A DNA stretch of 64,000 nt. Source: Pseudomonadota bacterium (GTDB taxonomy: Bacteria; Pseudomonadota; Gammaproteobacteria; Burkholderiales; Gallionellaceae). The stretch covers positions 32,500 to 96,499 of the forward strand of contig JAJZTF010000012.1 in the NCBI GenBank assembly GCA_021821945.1. Reading direction: 5' to 3'. Of the stretch, positions 55,101 through 64,000 are shown piece by piece (within the stretch, counting starts at the first letter, position 1; each line of letters begins with the position of its first letter). Both the position numbers and the translations under genes were made by a program. A model generated the notes under the pieces. That model ran no database searches. It saw nothing but the letters and a program-made list of their open reading frames with translations, and was not told where the DNA came from.

Positions 55101-55211
55101 TTAATTTATTTTTCCGATAGTTAAAGTAAATCATGAGTCCGGATTCTGCTATCCGTTGCCGGGAAGCCCCTGCGCTGAGGGCTTTCCGGCTTGCAGCGCG
55201 CACTATGGGCG

Positions 55212-55634
55212 TTAGGCGGGTTCCTGTATCACCTCGAAATCATGGGTGATCTTTGCGGTCGCGCCCAGCATGATGGAGGCTGAACAGTATTTTTCGGCGG
55301 AGAGCCTGATCGCCTTCTCGACAGCCTCGGGTTTGACATTGCGTCCCCTGACCACGAAATGCATGTGTATCTTCGTGAACACCTTGGGGTCGCTTTCGGC
55401 TCGCTCGGCATCCAGCTCCACATAGCAGTCGGTGATATCCTGGCGCCCCTTTTTCAGGATGGTCACCACATCGAAACTGGTGCAGCCGCCGGCGCCCATC
55501 AGCAAAAGCTCCATAGGGCGGGGCCCCAGATTGCGTCCTCCGCTGGCGGGAGCACCATCCATCAGTACGCCATGGCCGCTTTCGGATTCTCCGAGAAAGG
55601 AGACTTGTTCTACCCATTTGACGCGTGCTTTCAT
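55212..55634 (-). CDS. OsmC family protein
   Basis: PMELLLMGAGGCTSFDVVTILKKGRQ, SAEKYCSASIML. Confidence 0.92.
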   Translation of the reverse strand: MKARVKWVEQVSFLGESESGHGVLMDGAPASGGRNLGPRPMELLLMGAGGCTSFDVVTILKKGRQDITDCYVELDAERAESDPKVFTKIHMHFVVRGRNVKPEAVEKAIRLSAEKYCSASIMLGATAKITHDFEVIQEPA

Positions 55635-55647
55635 GTTTTTTCCTTGG

Positions 55648-56403
55648 CTATTGAGAAAAGATCGATCTTGCGCGATACCAGAGCATGCCGACTGTCTCGT
55701 GGACAAATATCGAGCTTTGTCGCAGCGACTTTGCGCGCGGGAGGAAGGTCAGCAGGTCGGTATGATAGCGCGTCGTGTAGCCTGCGGGCGCCTCGATGAC
55801 TTCGAATCCTGCGCGGCGGAATGCGCTGGCAGCGCGCATCATGTGCGATGCGTGCGTGACCAGGCATATCCTTGTGATGTGCTCCTTTTGCAGGATGAGA
55901 AAGGAGTTGCGCGCGTTTTCATAGGTGTTGTCGGAAGCGGCCTCGACCCATCGCACGGGCACGCCGAAATCCTGTTCGAGCGCTGAGCGCATCTGCAGGG
56001 CTTCGGCGACGGAATTGCCAAGCGGCCTGCCGCCCGTGACCAGGACTGGCAGGTGCAGCTCGCGTTCCAGTCTTGCGCCATAGCGCAGGCGCGCCAGCGT
56101 CTCCTCGTTGACTGTGTCCTCTCCGGAATACTCGGGCGCATGGAAATAGGTTCCGCCGCCCAGTATCACGATCGCCGATGCACTCCTGGCCTCTGTCATA
56201 TCCACTGGCGTGGGCTCGATCAGGCGCATTGCGCCTTCGCTGAAATACGGCGTGGAGGCAAGCAAGAGCAGGATGAAGGCCGTGATGCCCAGTCCTCGGG
56301 CTATTCTGTAACTCCGGAAAAAATAGCCCGCCGCGATCAGGATCAGCAGGCTGAGCGGCGGCAGCAGAAATGTGGCGATAAGATTGGTCGCGAACCAGGA
56401 CAT
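55648..56403 (-). CDS. YdcF/ElyC-SanA family (DUF218) membrane protein
   Basis: Two N-terminal TMs; AIVILGGGTYFHAPEY, LPVLVTGGRPLGNSVAEA, LVTHASHMMRA. Confidence 0.85.
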   Translation of the reverse strand: MSWFATNLIATFLLPPLSLLILIAAGYFFRSYRIARGLGITAFILLLLASTPYFSEGAMRLIEPTPVDMTEARSASAIVILGGGTYFHAPEYSGEDTVNEETLARLRYGARLERELHLPVLVTGGRPLGNSVAEALQMRSALEQDFGVPVRWVEAASDNTYENARNSFLILQKEHITRICLVTHASHMMRAASAFRRAGFEVIEAPAGYTTRYHTDLLTFLPRAKSLRQSSIFVHETVGMLWYRARSIFSQ

Positions 56404-56652
56404 GGATGGCTTTGATCTGTGCAAAGCGGTCATTCTATATCAGCCGGGGATGAGCGATCCGACAGGAGAGCCCGGATTTGGCCGGTGCGGTTGCCGATAG
56501 GACTGATTAAAGGTAATATTCCTGCCCTTTCGCTTTTGTAATTGGCGTAGGCAGTACGCATGGCGACTCGTGTCGTCATTTTTTTGCTTTCATTCGGGCG
56601 CGGCGTAGGCGCAGGCAGGTGCTTGCGAATTGCGTGTCCGGAACTGATTTGA

Positions 56653-59600
56653 TTGAGGGATGCTGTGGTTAATTTGCCTGAGCAACAAGGTTTGTATGAT
56701 CCGCGCCAGGAGCGCGATGCATGTGGCGTGGGATTCGTTGCCCACATCAAGGGTAAGAAGAGCCATGACATGGTCAGTCAGGGGCTGCAGATACTGGAAA
56801 ACCTGACGCACCGCGGGGCGACGGGCGCCGATCCTCTTGCGGGCGACGGGGCGGGGATACTGTTGCAGATTCCCGATGGTTTTTTCCGCAAGCAGAATCT
56901 GGGCTGGCAGTTGCCCGAGGCGGGAAGCTATGGCGTGGGTATGCTGTTCTTGCCAAAGGATGCTGCGGCACGCGCGGCCTGCGAGACTCTGGTTGCAGAA
57001 ATGATCGCCGAAGAAGGCCAGAAGCTGCTTGGCTGGCGGGATGTTCCGGTGGACAGCAGCATACTCGGCGAGGGAGTGAGACTCGTGGAGCCTGTCATGC
57101 GGCAGGTATTCATCGGTCGCGGTGCGGGTTGCGCCGATGAAGATGCCTTCGAGCGCAAGCTGTTCGTGATCCGGAAGATCGCAGAGCATGCGGTGAGCAA
57201 CAGGCTGGGAAGCTGCGGCTTCTACATCTCTTCCATGTCGGCACGCACCATAGTCTACAAAGGCATGCTGCTGGCAGACCAGGTGGGGAAATATTATGCC
57301 GATCTTCGCGACGAGAACGTGGTCAGCGCGCTCGCACTCGTGCATCAGCGCTTTTCCACCAACACCTTCCCGACCTGGAATCTCGCCCATCCTTTCAGAA
57401 TGATCGCGCACAACGGGGAGATCAACACGGTGCGCGGCAACGTGAACTGGATGAAAGCCCGCCATGCCGCGATGTCGTCTAAATTGCTGGGCGAGGATCT
57501 GGAAAAGCTGTGGCCGCTGATCGTGGACGGGCAGTCCGACTCGGCATGCTTCGACAACGCGCTTGAATTGCTGGTAGCCGGCGGCTACTCGTTGCCTCAT
57601 GCGATGATGCTGCTGATCCCCGAGGCATGGGCCGGCAATCCGCTGATGGACGAGGAGCGCCGCGCATTTTACGAGTACCACGCTGCATTGATGGAGCCAT
57701 GGGATGGTCCTGCTGCAGTGGCCTTCACCGACGGGCGCATGATAGGCGCGACGCTGGACAGGAATGGCCTGCGCCCTGCGCGCTATCTGGTCACCGATGA
57801 CGATGTGGTGCTGCTGGCGTCCGAAATGGGCGTGCTCAACATCCCGCAGAACAAGGTGGTCAAGAAATGGCGTCTGCAGCCGGGCAAGATGTTCCTGATC
57901 GACATGATCGCAGGGCGCATCATAGATGACGCGGAGTTGAAGAAGAGCATCTCCACGGCCAAGCCATACCGCAAGTGGATAGAGGAGTCGCGCTATTTCC
58001 TGGGCGATCTTCCGCTGGTCGAAGGCAATCCCGGGCTCAATGCCTCTTTGCTCGATACGCAGCAGGCATTCGGCTATTCCCAGGAGGACATCAAGTTCAT
58101 CCTGACGCCGATGATCAATGCGGGCGAGGAGCCTACCGGCTCCATGGGGAACGATGCGGCGCTTGCGGTGCTTTCCAACAAGAGCCGTTCCTTCTACGAT
58201 TATTTCAAGCAGCTCTTTGCCCAGGTCACCAATCCTCCGATCGATCCGATACGCGAGGAGATCGTGATGTCGCTGACCTCTTTCATCGGCCCCAAGCCGA
58301 ATCTCCTGGGCGTGGATGAGACGCAGCCTTCGATGCGCCTGGAGGTGCATCAGCCTGTGCTCTCCAATGATGACATCGCCAGGCTGAAGGGCATAGATGG
58401 TCTGACCGGCGGGCGCTATCGCTCGCAGGTGCTCGACATGACTTATCCCGTGAGCATGGGTGCTGCGGGGTGCGAGGCTTCCATCAGGGCGCTCTGCGCG
58501 GCCGCGGACAAGGCGGTGGCCGGCGGCTACAACGTGCTGATCCTGTCCGACCGAGCGATGTCGGCCGATCGTGTGGCGATCCCCGCGCTGGTCGCCTGTT
58601 CGCGAGTGCACCAGCATCTCGTCAAGGAAGGGCTGCGCACAAGCACCGGACTCGTGGTCGATACGGGTTCCGCGCGGGAGGTTCATCACTTCGCGCTGCT
58701 TGCAGGCTATGGCGCAGAGGCGATATGCCCCTGGCTGGCATTCGAGACCATAGGGAATCTGTCCCCGGGTCTGGATCCCAAGGAAGCCAAAAAGCGCTTC
58801 ATCAAGGCGATCAACAAGGGCCTGATGAAGGTGATGTCCAAGATGGGAATATCCACCTACCAGTCCTATTGCGGGGCGCAGATTTTCGAGGCGATAGGCC
58901 TGAATTCCGCTTTCGTCGCCGAATATTTCACGGGCACCGCAACCCAGATAGAGGGCATAGGCCTGACCGAGGTGGCGCAGGAGGCGCTGCGCATGCACAG
59001 CGATGCATTCGGCAGCGATCCCGTGCTTGCGAATGCGCTCGATGCGGGCGGCGAATACGCTTATCGCGTGCGCGGCGAGGAGCACATGTGGACGCCGGAT
59101 TCCATTTCGAAGCTGCAGCTTGCCACGCGCACCAACAGCGCCTCGACATACAAGGAATACGCAAGGCTGATCAACGATCAGGGCAGGAAGCTGAAAACGC
59201 TGCGCGGGCTGTTCGAGATCAAACCCGCAGGTCCTGCAATACCGCTGGACGAGGTCGAGCCCGCGAAGGAAATCGTCAAGCGCTTCGCCACCGGCGCGAT
59301 GTCGCTGGGTTCGATCTCGACCGAGGCGCACAGCACGCTTGCGATCGCGATGAACCGCATCGGCGGAAAATCCAATACCGGCGAGGGCGGCGAGGATGCC
59401 GCGCGCTTTGGCGTGCTGAAGGGCGGAGAGATGCTCTCGGACATCGTCGGCAAGAACCGCATCGAGGCCGACCGCGAGCTGAAGGCCGGCGATTCGTTGC
59501 GTTCCAAGATCAAGCAGGTGGCATCCGGCAGGTTCGGCGTCACTGCGGAATACCTTGCCAGCGCGGATCAGATCCAGATCAAGATGGCACAGGGTGCGAA

Positions 59601-61305
59601 GCCGGGCGAAGGCGGCCAGCTTCCCGGACACAAGGTTTCCGAATACATCGCGAAGCTGAGATTCTCGGTTCCGGGCGTGGGGCTGATTTCCCCGCCGCCG
59701 CATCACGACATCTATTCGATCGAGGATCTGGCGCAGCTGATCCACGATCTCAAGAACGCGAATCCTTCCGCGTCGATTTCCGTCAAGCTGGTGTCTGAAG
59801 TGGGCGTGGGCACGGTTGCTGCAGGCGTATCCAAGGCCAAGGCCGACCACATCGTGGTATCGGGTTACGATGGCGGCACGGGCGCATCCCCCTTGTCTTC
59901 CATCAAGCACGCGGGAGCGCCATGGGAGCTTGGCCTTGCTGAGGCACAGCAGACGCTGGTGCTGAACCATCTGCGCGGTCGCGTTGCCCTGCAGGTCGAT
60001 GGCCAGCTCAAGACCGGGCGGGACGTGCTGATAGGCGCGCTGCTGGGTGCGGATGAATTCGGTTTTGCGACGGCGCCCCTGGTGGTCGAGGGCTGCATCA
60101 TGATGAGAAAGTGCCATCTCAACACCTGCCCTGTCGGCGTTGCAACCCAGGATCCTGTGCTGCGCCGCAAATTCACGGGCCAGCCGGAGCATGTGGTGAA
60201 TTACTTCTTCTTCGTTGCGGAAGAGCTGCGCGAATTGATGGCGGGCATGGGCATACGCAAGGTGGATGATCTGATCGGACGCAGCGACCTTCTTGAGATG
60301 AACCACGGGATCGCGCACTGGAAGTCGCAGGGACTGGATTTCTCAAGGGTGTTCCATCAGGTTGACGTGCCTGCAGGCATAGCGCGCCGCCATGCCGAGT
60401 CACAGGATCACGAGCTGGAGAAGGCGCTGGACAATACGCTGATCGCGAAGGCAAAAGTTGCGCTCGAGAACAGGACGCCTGTCGTCATCGAAAGCCAGAT
60501 CAGAAACGTAAACCGCACGGTCGGCACGATGCTCTCGCATGAGGTCGCAAAGCGTTATGGCCATGCAGGATTGCCTGCCGACACGATACAGGTGAAATTC
60601 ACCGGAACCGCCGGACAAAGCTTCGGCGCATTCCTTGCGAAGGGTATTTCTTTCGAGCTCAAGGGCGAAGGCAACGACTATGTCGGAAAGGGCCTGTGCG
60701 GCGGCCGCATCAGCATCAGGCCTCCTGAGGATGCAAAGCTGGTCGCGCACGAAAACATCATCGTCGGCAATACCGTGCTTTATGGCGCCACAACCGGCGA
60801 ATGCTATTTCAGCGGGGTCGCAGGCGAACGCTTCGCGGTCAGGAATTCCGGCGCGATCGCTGTCGTCGAGGGGGTCGGAGATCATGGCTGCGAATACATG
60901 ACCGGCGGCATGGTCATCGTGCTCGGTCAGACCGGGCGCAATTTTGCGGCGGGCATGTCGGGCGGCGTCGCATTCGTGCTGGATGAGACGGGTGACTTCA
61001 AGCAGCGCTGCAATCTTTCCATGGTCGAGCTCGAGCCGGTGGAAGCCGAGGTAGCGGGTCTCGACGTGACCGATGCACTGCCGGAGAGCCATGGAAGGGT
61101 GCATTTCAATCATCTCAACAAGGCCGACGAGCATGCGCTGCGCGAACATGTCGAGAAGCATCTGCTCTACACCGGAAGCGAGCGCGCTAGACTGATACTC
61201 GAGAACTGGCCTGAATATCTGCCGAAGTTCACCAAGGTGATGCCGACGGAATATCGCCGTGCCTTGCAGGAGCAGGCGGCGCAACAACAAAAGGATGCTG
61301 CATAA
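56653..61305 (+). CDS. gltB: glutamate synthase large subunit
   Basis: [12 protein letters not shown]-terminal Cys amidotransferase; 1550 aa; [26 protein letters not shown]. Confidence 0.98.
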   Translation: MRDAVVNLPEQQGLYDPRQERDACGVGFVAHIKGKKSHDMVSQGLQILENLTHRGATGADPLAGDGAGILLQIPDGFFRKQNLGWQLPEAGSYGVGMLFLPKDAAARAACETLVAEMIAEEGQKLLGWRDVPVDSSILGEGVRLVEPVMRQVFIGRGAGCADEDAFERKLFVIRKIAEHAVSNRLGSCGFYISSMSARTIVYKGMLLADQVGKYYADLRDENVVSALALVHQRFSTNTFPTWNLAHPFRMIAHNGEINTVRGNVNWMKARHAAMSSKLLGEDLEKLWPLIVDGQSDSACFDNALELLVAGGYSLPHAMMLLIPEAWAGNPLMDEERRAFYEYHAALMEPWDGPAAVAFTDGRMIGATLDRNGLRPARYLVTDDDVVLLASEMGVLNIPQNKVVKKWRLQPGKMFLIDMIAGRIIDDAELKKSISTAKPYRKWIEESRYFLGDLPLVEGNPGLNASLLDTQQAFGYSQEDIKFILTPMINAGEEPTGSMGNDAALAVLSNKSRSFYDYFKQLFAQVTNPPIDPIREEIVMSLTSFIGPKPNLLGVDETQPSMRLEVHQPVLSNDDIARLKGIDGLTGGRYRSQVLDMTYPVSMGAAGCEASIRALCAAADKAVAGGYNVLILSDRAMSADRVAIPALVACSRVHQHLVKEGLRTSTGLVVDTGSAREVHHFALLAGYGAEAICPWLAFETIGNLSPGLDPKEAKKRFIKAINKGLMKVMSKMGISTYQSYCGAQIFEAIGLNSAFVAEYFTGTATQIEGIGLTEVAQEALRMHSDAFGSDPVLANALDAGGEYAYRVRGEEHMWTPDSISKLQLATRTNSASTYKEYARLINDQGRKLKTLRGLFEIKPAGPAIPLDEVEPAKEIVKRFATGAMSLGSISTEAHSTLAIAMNRIGGKSNTGEGGEDAARFGVLKGGEMLSDIVGKNRIEADRELKAGDSLRSKIKQVASGRFGVTAEYLASADQIQIKMAQGAKPGEGGQLPGHKVSEYIAKLRFSVPGVGLISPPPHHDIYSIEDLAQLIHDLKNANPSASISVKLVSEVGVGTVAAGVSKAKADHIVVSGYDGGTGASPLSSIKHAGAPWELGLAEAQQTLVLNHLRGRVALQVDGQLKTGRDVLIGALLGADEFGFATAPLVVEGCIMMRKCHLNTCPVGVATQDPVLRRKFTGQPEHVVNYFFFVAEELRELMAGMGIRKVDDLIGRSDLLEMNHGIAHWKSQGLDFSRVFHQVDVPAGIARRHAESQDHELEKALDNTLIAKAKVALENRTPVVIESQIRNVNRTVGTMLSHEVAKRYGHAGLPADTIQVKFTGTAGQSFGAFLAKGISFELKGEGNDYVGKGLCGGRISIRPPEDAKLVAHENIIVGNTVLYGATTGECYFSGVAGERFAVRNSGAIAVVEGVGDHGCEYMTGGMVIVLGQTGRNFAAGMSGGVAFVLDETGDFKQRCNLSMVELEPVEAEVAGLDVTDALPESHGRVHFNHLNKADEHALREHVEKHLLYTGSERARLILENWPEYLPKFTKVMPTEYRRALQEQAAQQQKDAA

Positions 61306-62759
61306 TGGGTAAGCCTACTGGATTCATGGAATACAAGCGCCTGTCGGAGGCGAGTCTGCCGGTCGAGGAGCGCCTTGCAAACTACAAGGAATTCGTGCTG
61401 CATCTGACAGACGAGGAGGCCAAGGTGCAAGGCGCACGCTGCATGGACTGCGGCATTCCCTTCTGCACTTCCGGCTGCCCGATCAACAACATCATTCCCG
61501 ACTGGAACGACCTGGTCTACAAGGGAAAATGGCGCGAGGCGCTGGATGTACTGCATTCGACCAACAATTTTCCCGAATTCACCGGCCGTCTGTGCCCTGC
61601 GCCCTGTGAGGCGGCATGCACGTTGAACATCAACGACGATGCTGTCGGCATCAAGTCCATAGAGCATGCGATCGTGGACAAGGGATGGGAGCAGGGGTGG
61701 ATTGCGCCGCAGATCCCAACGGTCAAGACCGGGAAGAAGGTGGCCGTCGTGGGTTCTGGCCCCGCAGGCATGGCATGCGCCCAGCAGCTTGCTCGCGCGG
61801 GCCACAGCGTGACGCTGCTGGAAAAGAACGATCGCATCGGCGGGCTGATGCGTTACGGCATTCCCGATTTCAAGATGGAGAAGTCGCACATCGATCGCCG
61901 CATCGAACAGATGAAGGCGGAAGGCGTCGAATTCAGGACATCGGTGTTCGTGGGAAGCGAGTGCGAGACGAATGTCCTCAACCTGGCGACTGAAAATGTT
62001 TCACCCGAATCATTGCTTGCCCAGTACGATGCCGTCGTTCTTGCCGGCGGTGCCGAGACGCCGCGCGACCTCAAGGTGCCGGGGCGGGAGCTTGCCGGGA
62101 TATACAATGCGATGGAATTTCTGCCGCAGCAGAACCGCGTCGATGCGGGGGATGTCCTGCCCGAACAGATCAGGGCGACGGGCAAGCACGTGGTCGTGAT
62201 CGGCGGAGGCGACACGGGTTCCGATTGCGTGGGCACATCGAACCGTCAGGGCGCATTGTCGGTGACGCAGATAGAGCTGATGCCGCGCCCGCCCGAGCAG
62301 GAAAACAGGTTCCTGGTCTGGCCCAACTGGCCGATGAAGCTCAGGACATCGAGCTCGCATGAAGAGGGATGCAGCCGCGACTGGGCGATAGCAACCAAGT
62401 CATTCTCCGGAAGCAACGGCCGCGTCGAGAAACTCAACGCGGTTCGCGTCGAATGGGTGGACGGCAGGATGGTCGAAATTGCCGGCAGCGAGTTTGAGCT
62501 GAAGGCGGATCTGGTCTTTCTGGCGATGGGTTTCGTGAGCCCCATGCAGAAGATGCTCGATGCCTTCGGGATCGAAAAGGACGCCCGCGGAAACGCGAAG
62601 GCCGACACCGATTGCTACCGCACCAGCGTGGATCGGGTATTCGCTGCAGGCGACGTGCGCCGCGGCCAGTCGCTGATAGTCTGGGCGATACGTGAAGGGC
62701 GCCAGTGCGCCCGGGCGGTGGACGAGTTCCTGATGGGGTCGTCCGTATTGCCGCGTTGA
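61305..62759 (+). CDS. gltD: glutamate synthase small subunit
   Basis: [28 protein letters not shown]; two Rossmann GxGxxG motifs. Confidence 0.98.
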   Translation: MGKPTGFMEYKRLSEASLPVEERLANYKEFVLHLTDEEAKVQGARCMDCGIPFCTSGCPINNIIPDWNDLVYKGKWREALDVLHSTNNFPEFTGRLCPAPCEAACTLNINDDAVGIKSIEHAIVDKGWEQGWIAPQIPTVKTGKKVAVVGSGPAGMACAQQLARAGHSVTLLEKNDRIGGLMRYGIPDFKMEKSHIDRRIEQMKAEGVEFRTSVFVGSECETNVLNLATENVSPESLLAQYDAVVLAGGAETPRDLKVPGRELAGIYNAMEFLPQQNRVDAGDVLPEQIRATGKHVVVIGGGDTGSDCVGTSNRQGALSVTQIELMPRPPEQENRFLVWPNWPMKLRTSSSHEEGCSRDWAIATKSFSGSNGRVEKLNAVRVEWVDGRMVEIAGSEFELKADLVFLAMGFVSPMQKMLDAFGIEKDARGNAKADTDCYRTSVDRVFAAGDVRRGQSLIVWAIREGRQCARAVDEFLMGSSVLPR

Positions 62760-62786
62760 TACGGCACACAAAACTTTGGGTCAGCC

Positions 62787-63851
62787 ATGAATTTCAAATT
62801 GAAGAATGATGCCTTTCTGCGCGCATTGCTGCGCCAGCCGACCGAATACACTCCCCTCTGGATGATGCGTCAGGCAGGGCGATTTTTGCCTGAATACAGG
62901 GAGACGCGCAAGCGCGCAGGCAGTTTTCTGGGGCTTTGCAAGAGCCCGGATTTTGCGACCGAAGTGACGATGCAGCCCCTGGATCGTTACCCGCTGGATG
63001 CGGCGATCTTGTTTTCCGACATATTGACCGTGCCGGATGCGATGGGGCTGGGCCTTTATTTTTCGGAAGGTGAAGGACCAAAATTCGAGCGCCCGTTGAG
63101 AGATGAGGCGTCCATCATGGCTTTGAAGGCGCCCGATGTGGAGCGTGATCTGAGATATGTGACCGATGCAGTCTCGCAGATCAGGAAGACGCTGGATGGC
63201 CGCGTTCCGCTGATCGGATTCTCGGGCAGCCCTTTCACGCTTTCCTGTTACATGGTCGAAGGCGGCAGCAGCGACGACTATGCGAGGGTCAAGACGCTGA
63301 TGTACAGCGAGCCCAGGCTAATGCATCGCATCCTAGAGGTGACGGCAGGGGCCGTGATCGCCTATCTGAATGCGCAGATAGAAGCGGGTGCGCAGGCCGT
63401 GATGATTTTTGACTCCTGGGGCGGGATGCTGTCCCATTCCGCCTATCATGAATTTTCGCTGCCCTACATGCAGCGCATCGTGGAAGGCCTGATCAAGGAA
63501 AAGGATGGGGTGCGCATCCCCAACATCGTTTTCACCAAGGGCGGCGGGCTGTGGATAGAGAGCATCGCGCACACGGGATGCGATGCGATCGGCCTCGACT
63601 GGACGATGGATATCGGGGTCGCGCGCCAGAAGGTGGGCAGCAAGGTTGCGCTTCAGGGAAATCTCGATCCCGCAGTGCTGTTCGCGCCACCCGATGCGAT
63701 ACGTGCGGAAGTGGAGAGGGTATTGAGCAGCTATGGTTTCGGCAGCGGACATGTGTTCAATCTCGGGCATGGCATTTCTCAGCACACCGATCCTGATCAT
63801 GTGGCGGCCATGGTTCAGGCGGTGCACGAGCTGAGCCGCAAGTATCACTGA
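62787..63851 (+). CDS. hemE: uroporphyrinogen decarboxylase
   Basis: [10 protein letters not shown]-type motif ([16 protein letters not shown]), [18 protein letters not shown]. Confidence 0.98.
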   Translation: MNFKLKNDAFLRALLRQPTEYTPLWMMRQAGRFLPEYRETRKRAGSFLGLCKSPDFATEVTMQPLDRYPLDAAILFSDILTVPDAMGLGLYFSEGEGPKFERPLRDEASIMALKAPDVERDLRYVTDAVSQIRKTLDGRVPLIGFSGSPFTLSCYMVEGGSSDDYARVKTLMYSEPRLMHRILEVTAGAVIAYLNAQIEAGAQAVMIFDSWGGMLSHSAYHEFSLPYMQRIVEGLIKEKDGVRIPNIVFTKGGGLWIESIAHTGCDAIGLDWTMDIGVARQKVGSKVALQGNLDPAVLFAPPDAIRAEVERVLSSYGFGSGHVFNLGHGISQHTDPDHVAAMVQAVHELSRKYH

Positions 63852-63896
63852 GACATCTGCACGGTCGACATTTTTTAAATTTATTTCAGAAATATG

Positions 63897-63924
63897 TTGA
63901 CGTTCGGGAATGAATGTCTATAAT
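63897..63924 (+). promoter_or_regulatory. strong sigma-70 promoter, probably rRNA operon P1
   Basis: TTGACG-N16-TATAAT preceded by an A/T-rich UP-like tract (63869-63895). Confidence 0.8.
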
Positions 63925-63950
63925 GCGCACCTCTTTCGCCGGTGGGCGAC

Positions 63951-64000
63951 GATCTTTAAAAATGAGCTAGATAATCGATGAGTGTAGGTGCTTGGTTTTT
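63951..64000 (+). other. rRNA operon leader (boxA-like GATCTTTAAAAA, then pre-16S leader); 16S rRNA expected past the window edge
   Basis: GATCTTTAAAAATGAGCTAGATAATCGATGAGTGTAGGTGCTTGG resembles betaproteobacterial pre-16S leaders. Confidence 0.7.

Noticed and set aside
56590-60318. 1242-aa minus-strand ORF opposite gltB
   Set aside because: Antisense shadow of an unambiguous gltB in high-GC DNA; composition is His/Arg/Gln-rich with no recognisable domain.

Overview
Dense chromosomal window from a Betaproteobacterium, probably Nitrosomonadales/Gallionellaceae-like (inferred from gene content and order). Most of it is core genome: aroB-dgt, kup, carAB-greA, yhbY/rlmE-ftsH-folP-glmM, gluQ/clpA/clpS/csp, asmA-like, a type IV pilus pilE-fimT-pilVWX-pilY1 operon, mutY, kefB-like, kdsD-kdsC-lptCAB-rpoN-hpf-ptsN-hprK-rapZ, ubiX, katG, gltBD and hemE. 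The last ~130 nt look like an rRNA-operon promoter and leader. Four places look less ordinary: (i) a minus-strand stress operon encoding a zinc-ribbon protein, an orphan OmpA-N-terminal-like peptide, a cytochrome c, a second DnaK, a Lon-like AAA protease, a second DnaJ and a Zn-alcohol dehydrogenase; (ii) a TorT-like periplasmic binding protein overlapping a membrane GGDEF protein; (iii) a J1-crystallin/SelJ-like ADP-ribosylglycohydrolase homologue that seems to lack the canonical metal ligands; (iv) several non-standard expression signals: an apparent non-AUG start for gluQ, a terminator-like hairpin inside the csp leader, a sigma-54-like site before pilE, and -10 boxes about 6 nt from the start codons of mutY and kdsD. 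No CRISPR array, tRNA, IS element or prophage was recognised. All calls come from reading the sequence; no database search was run.
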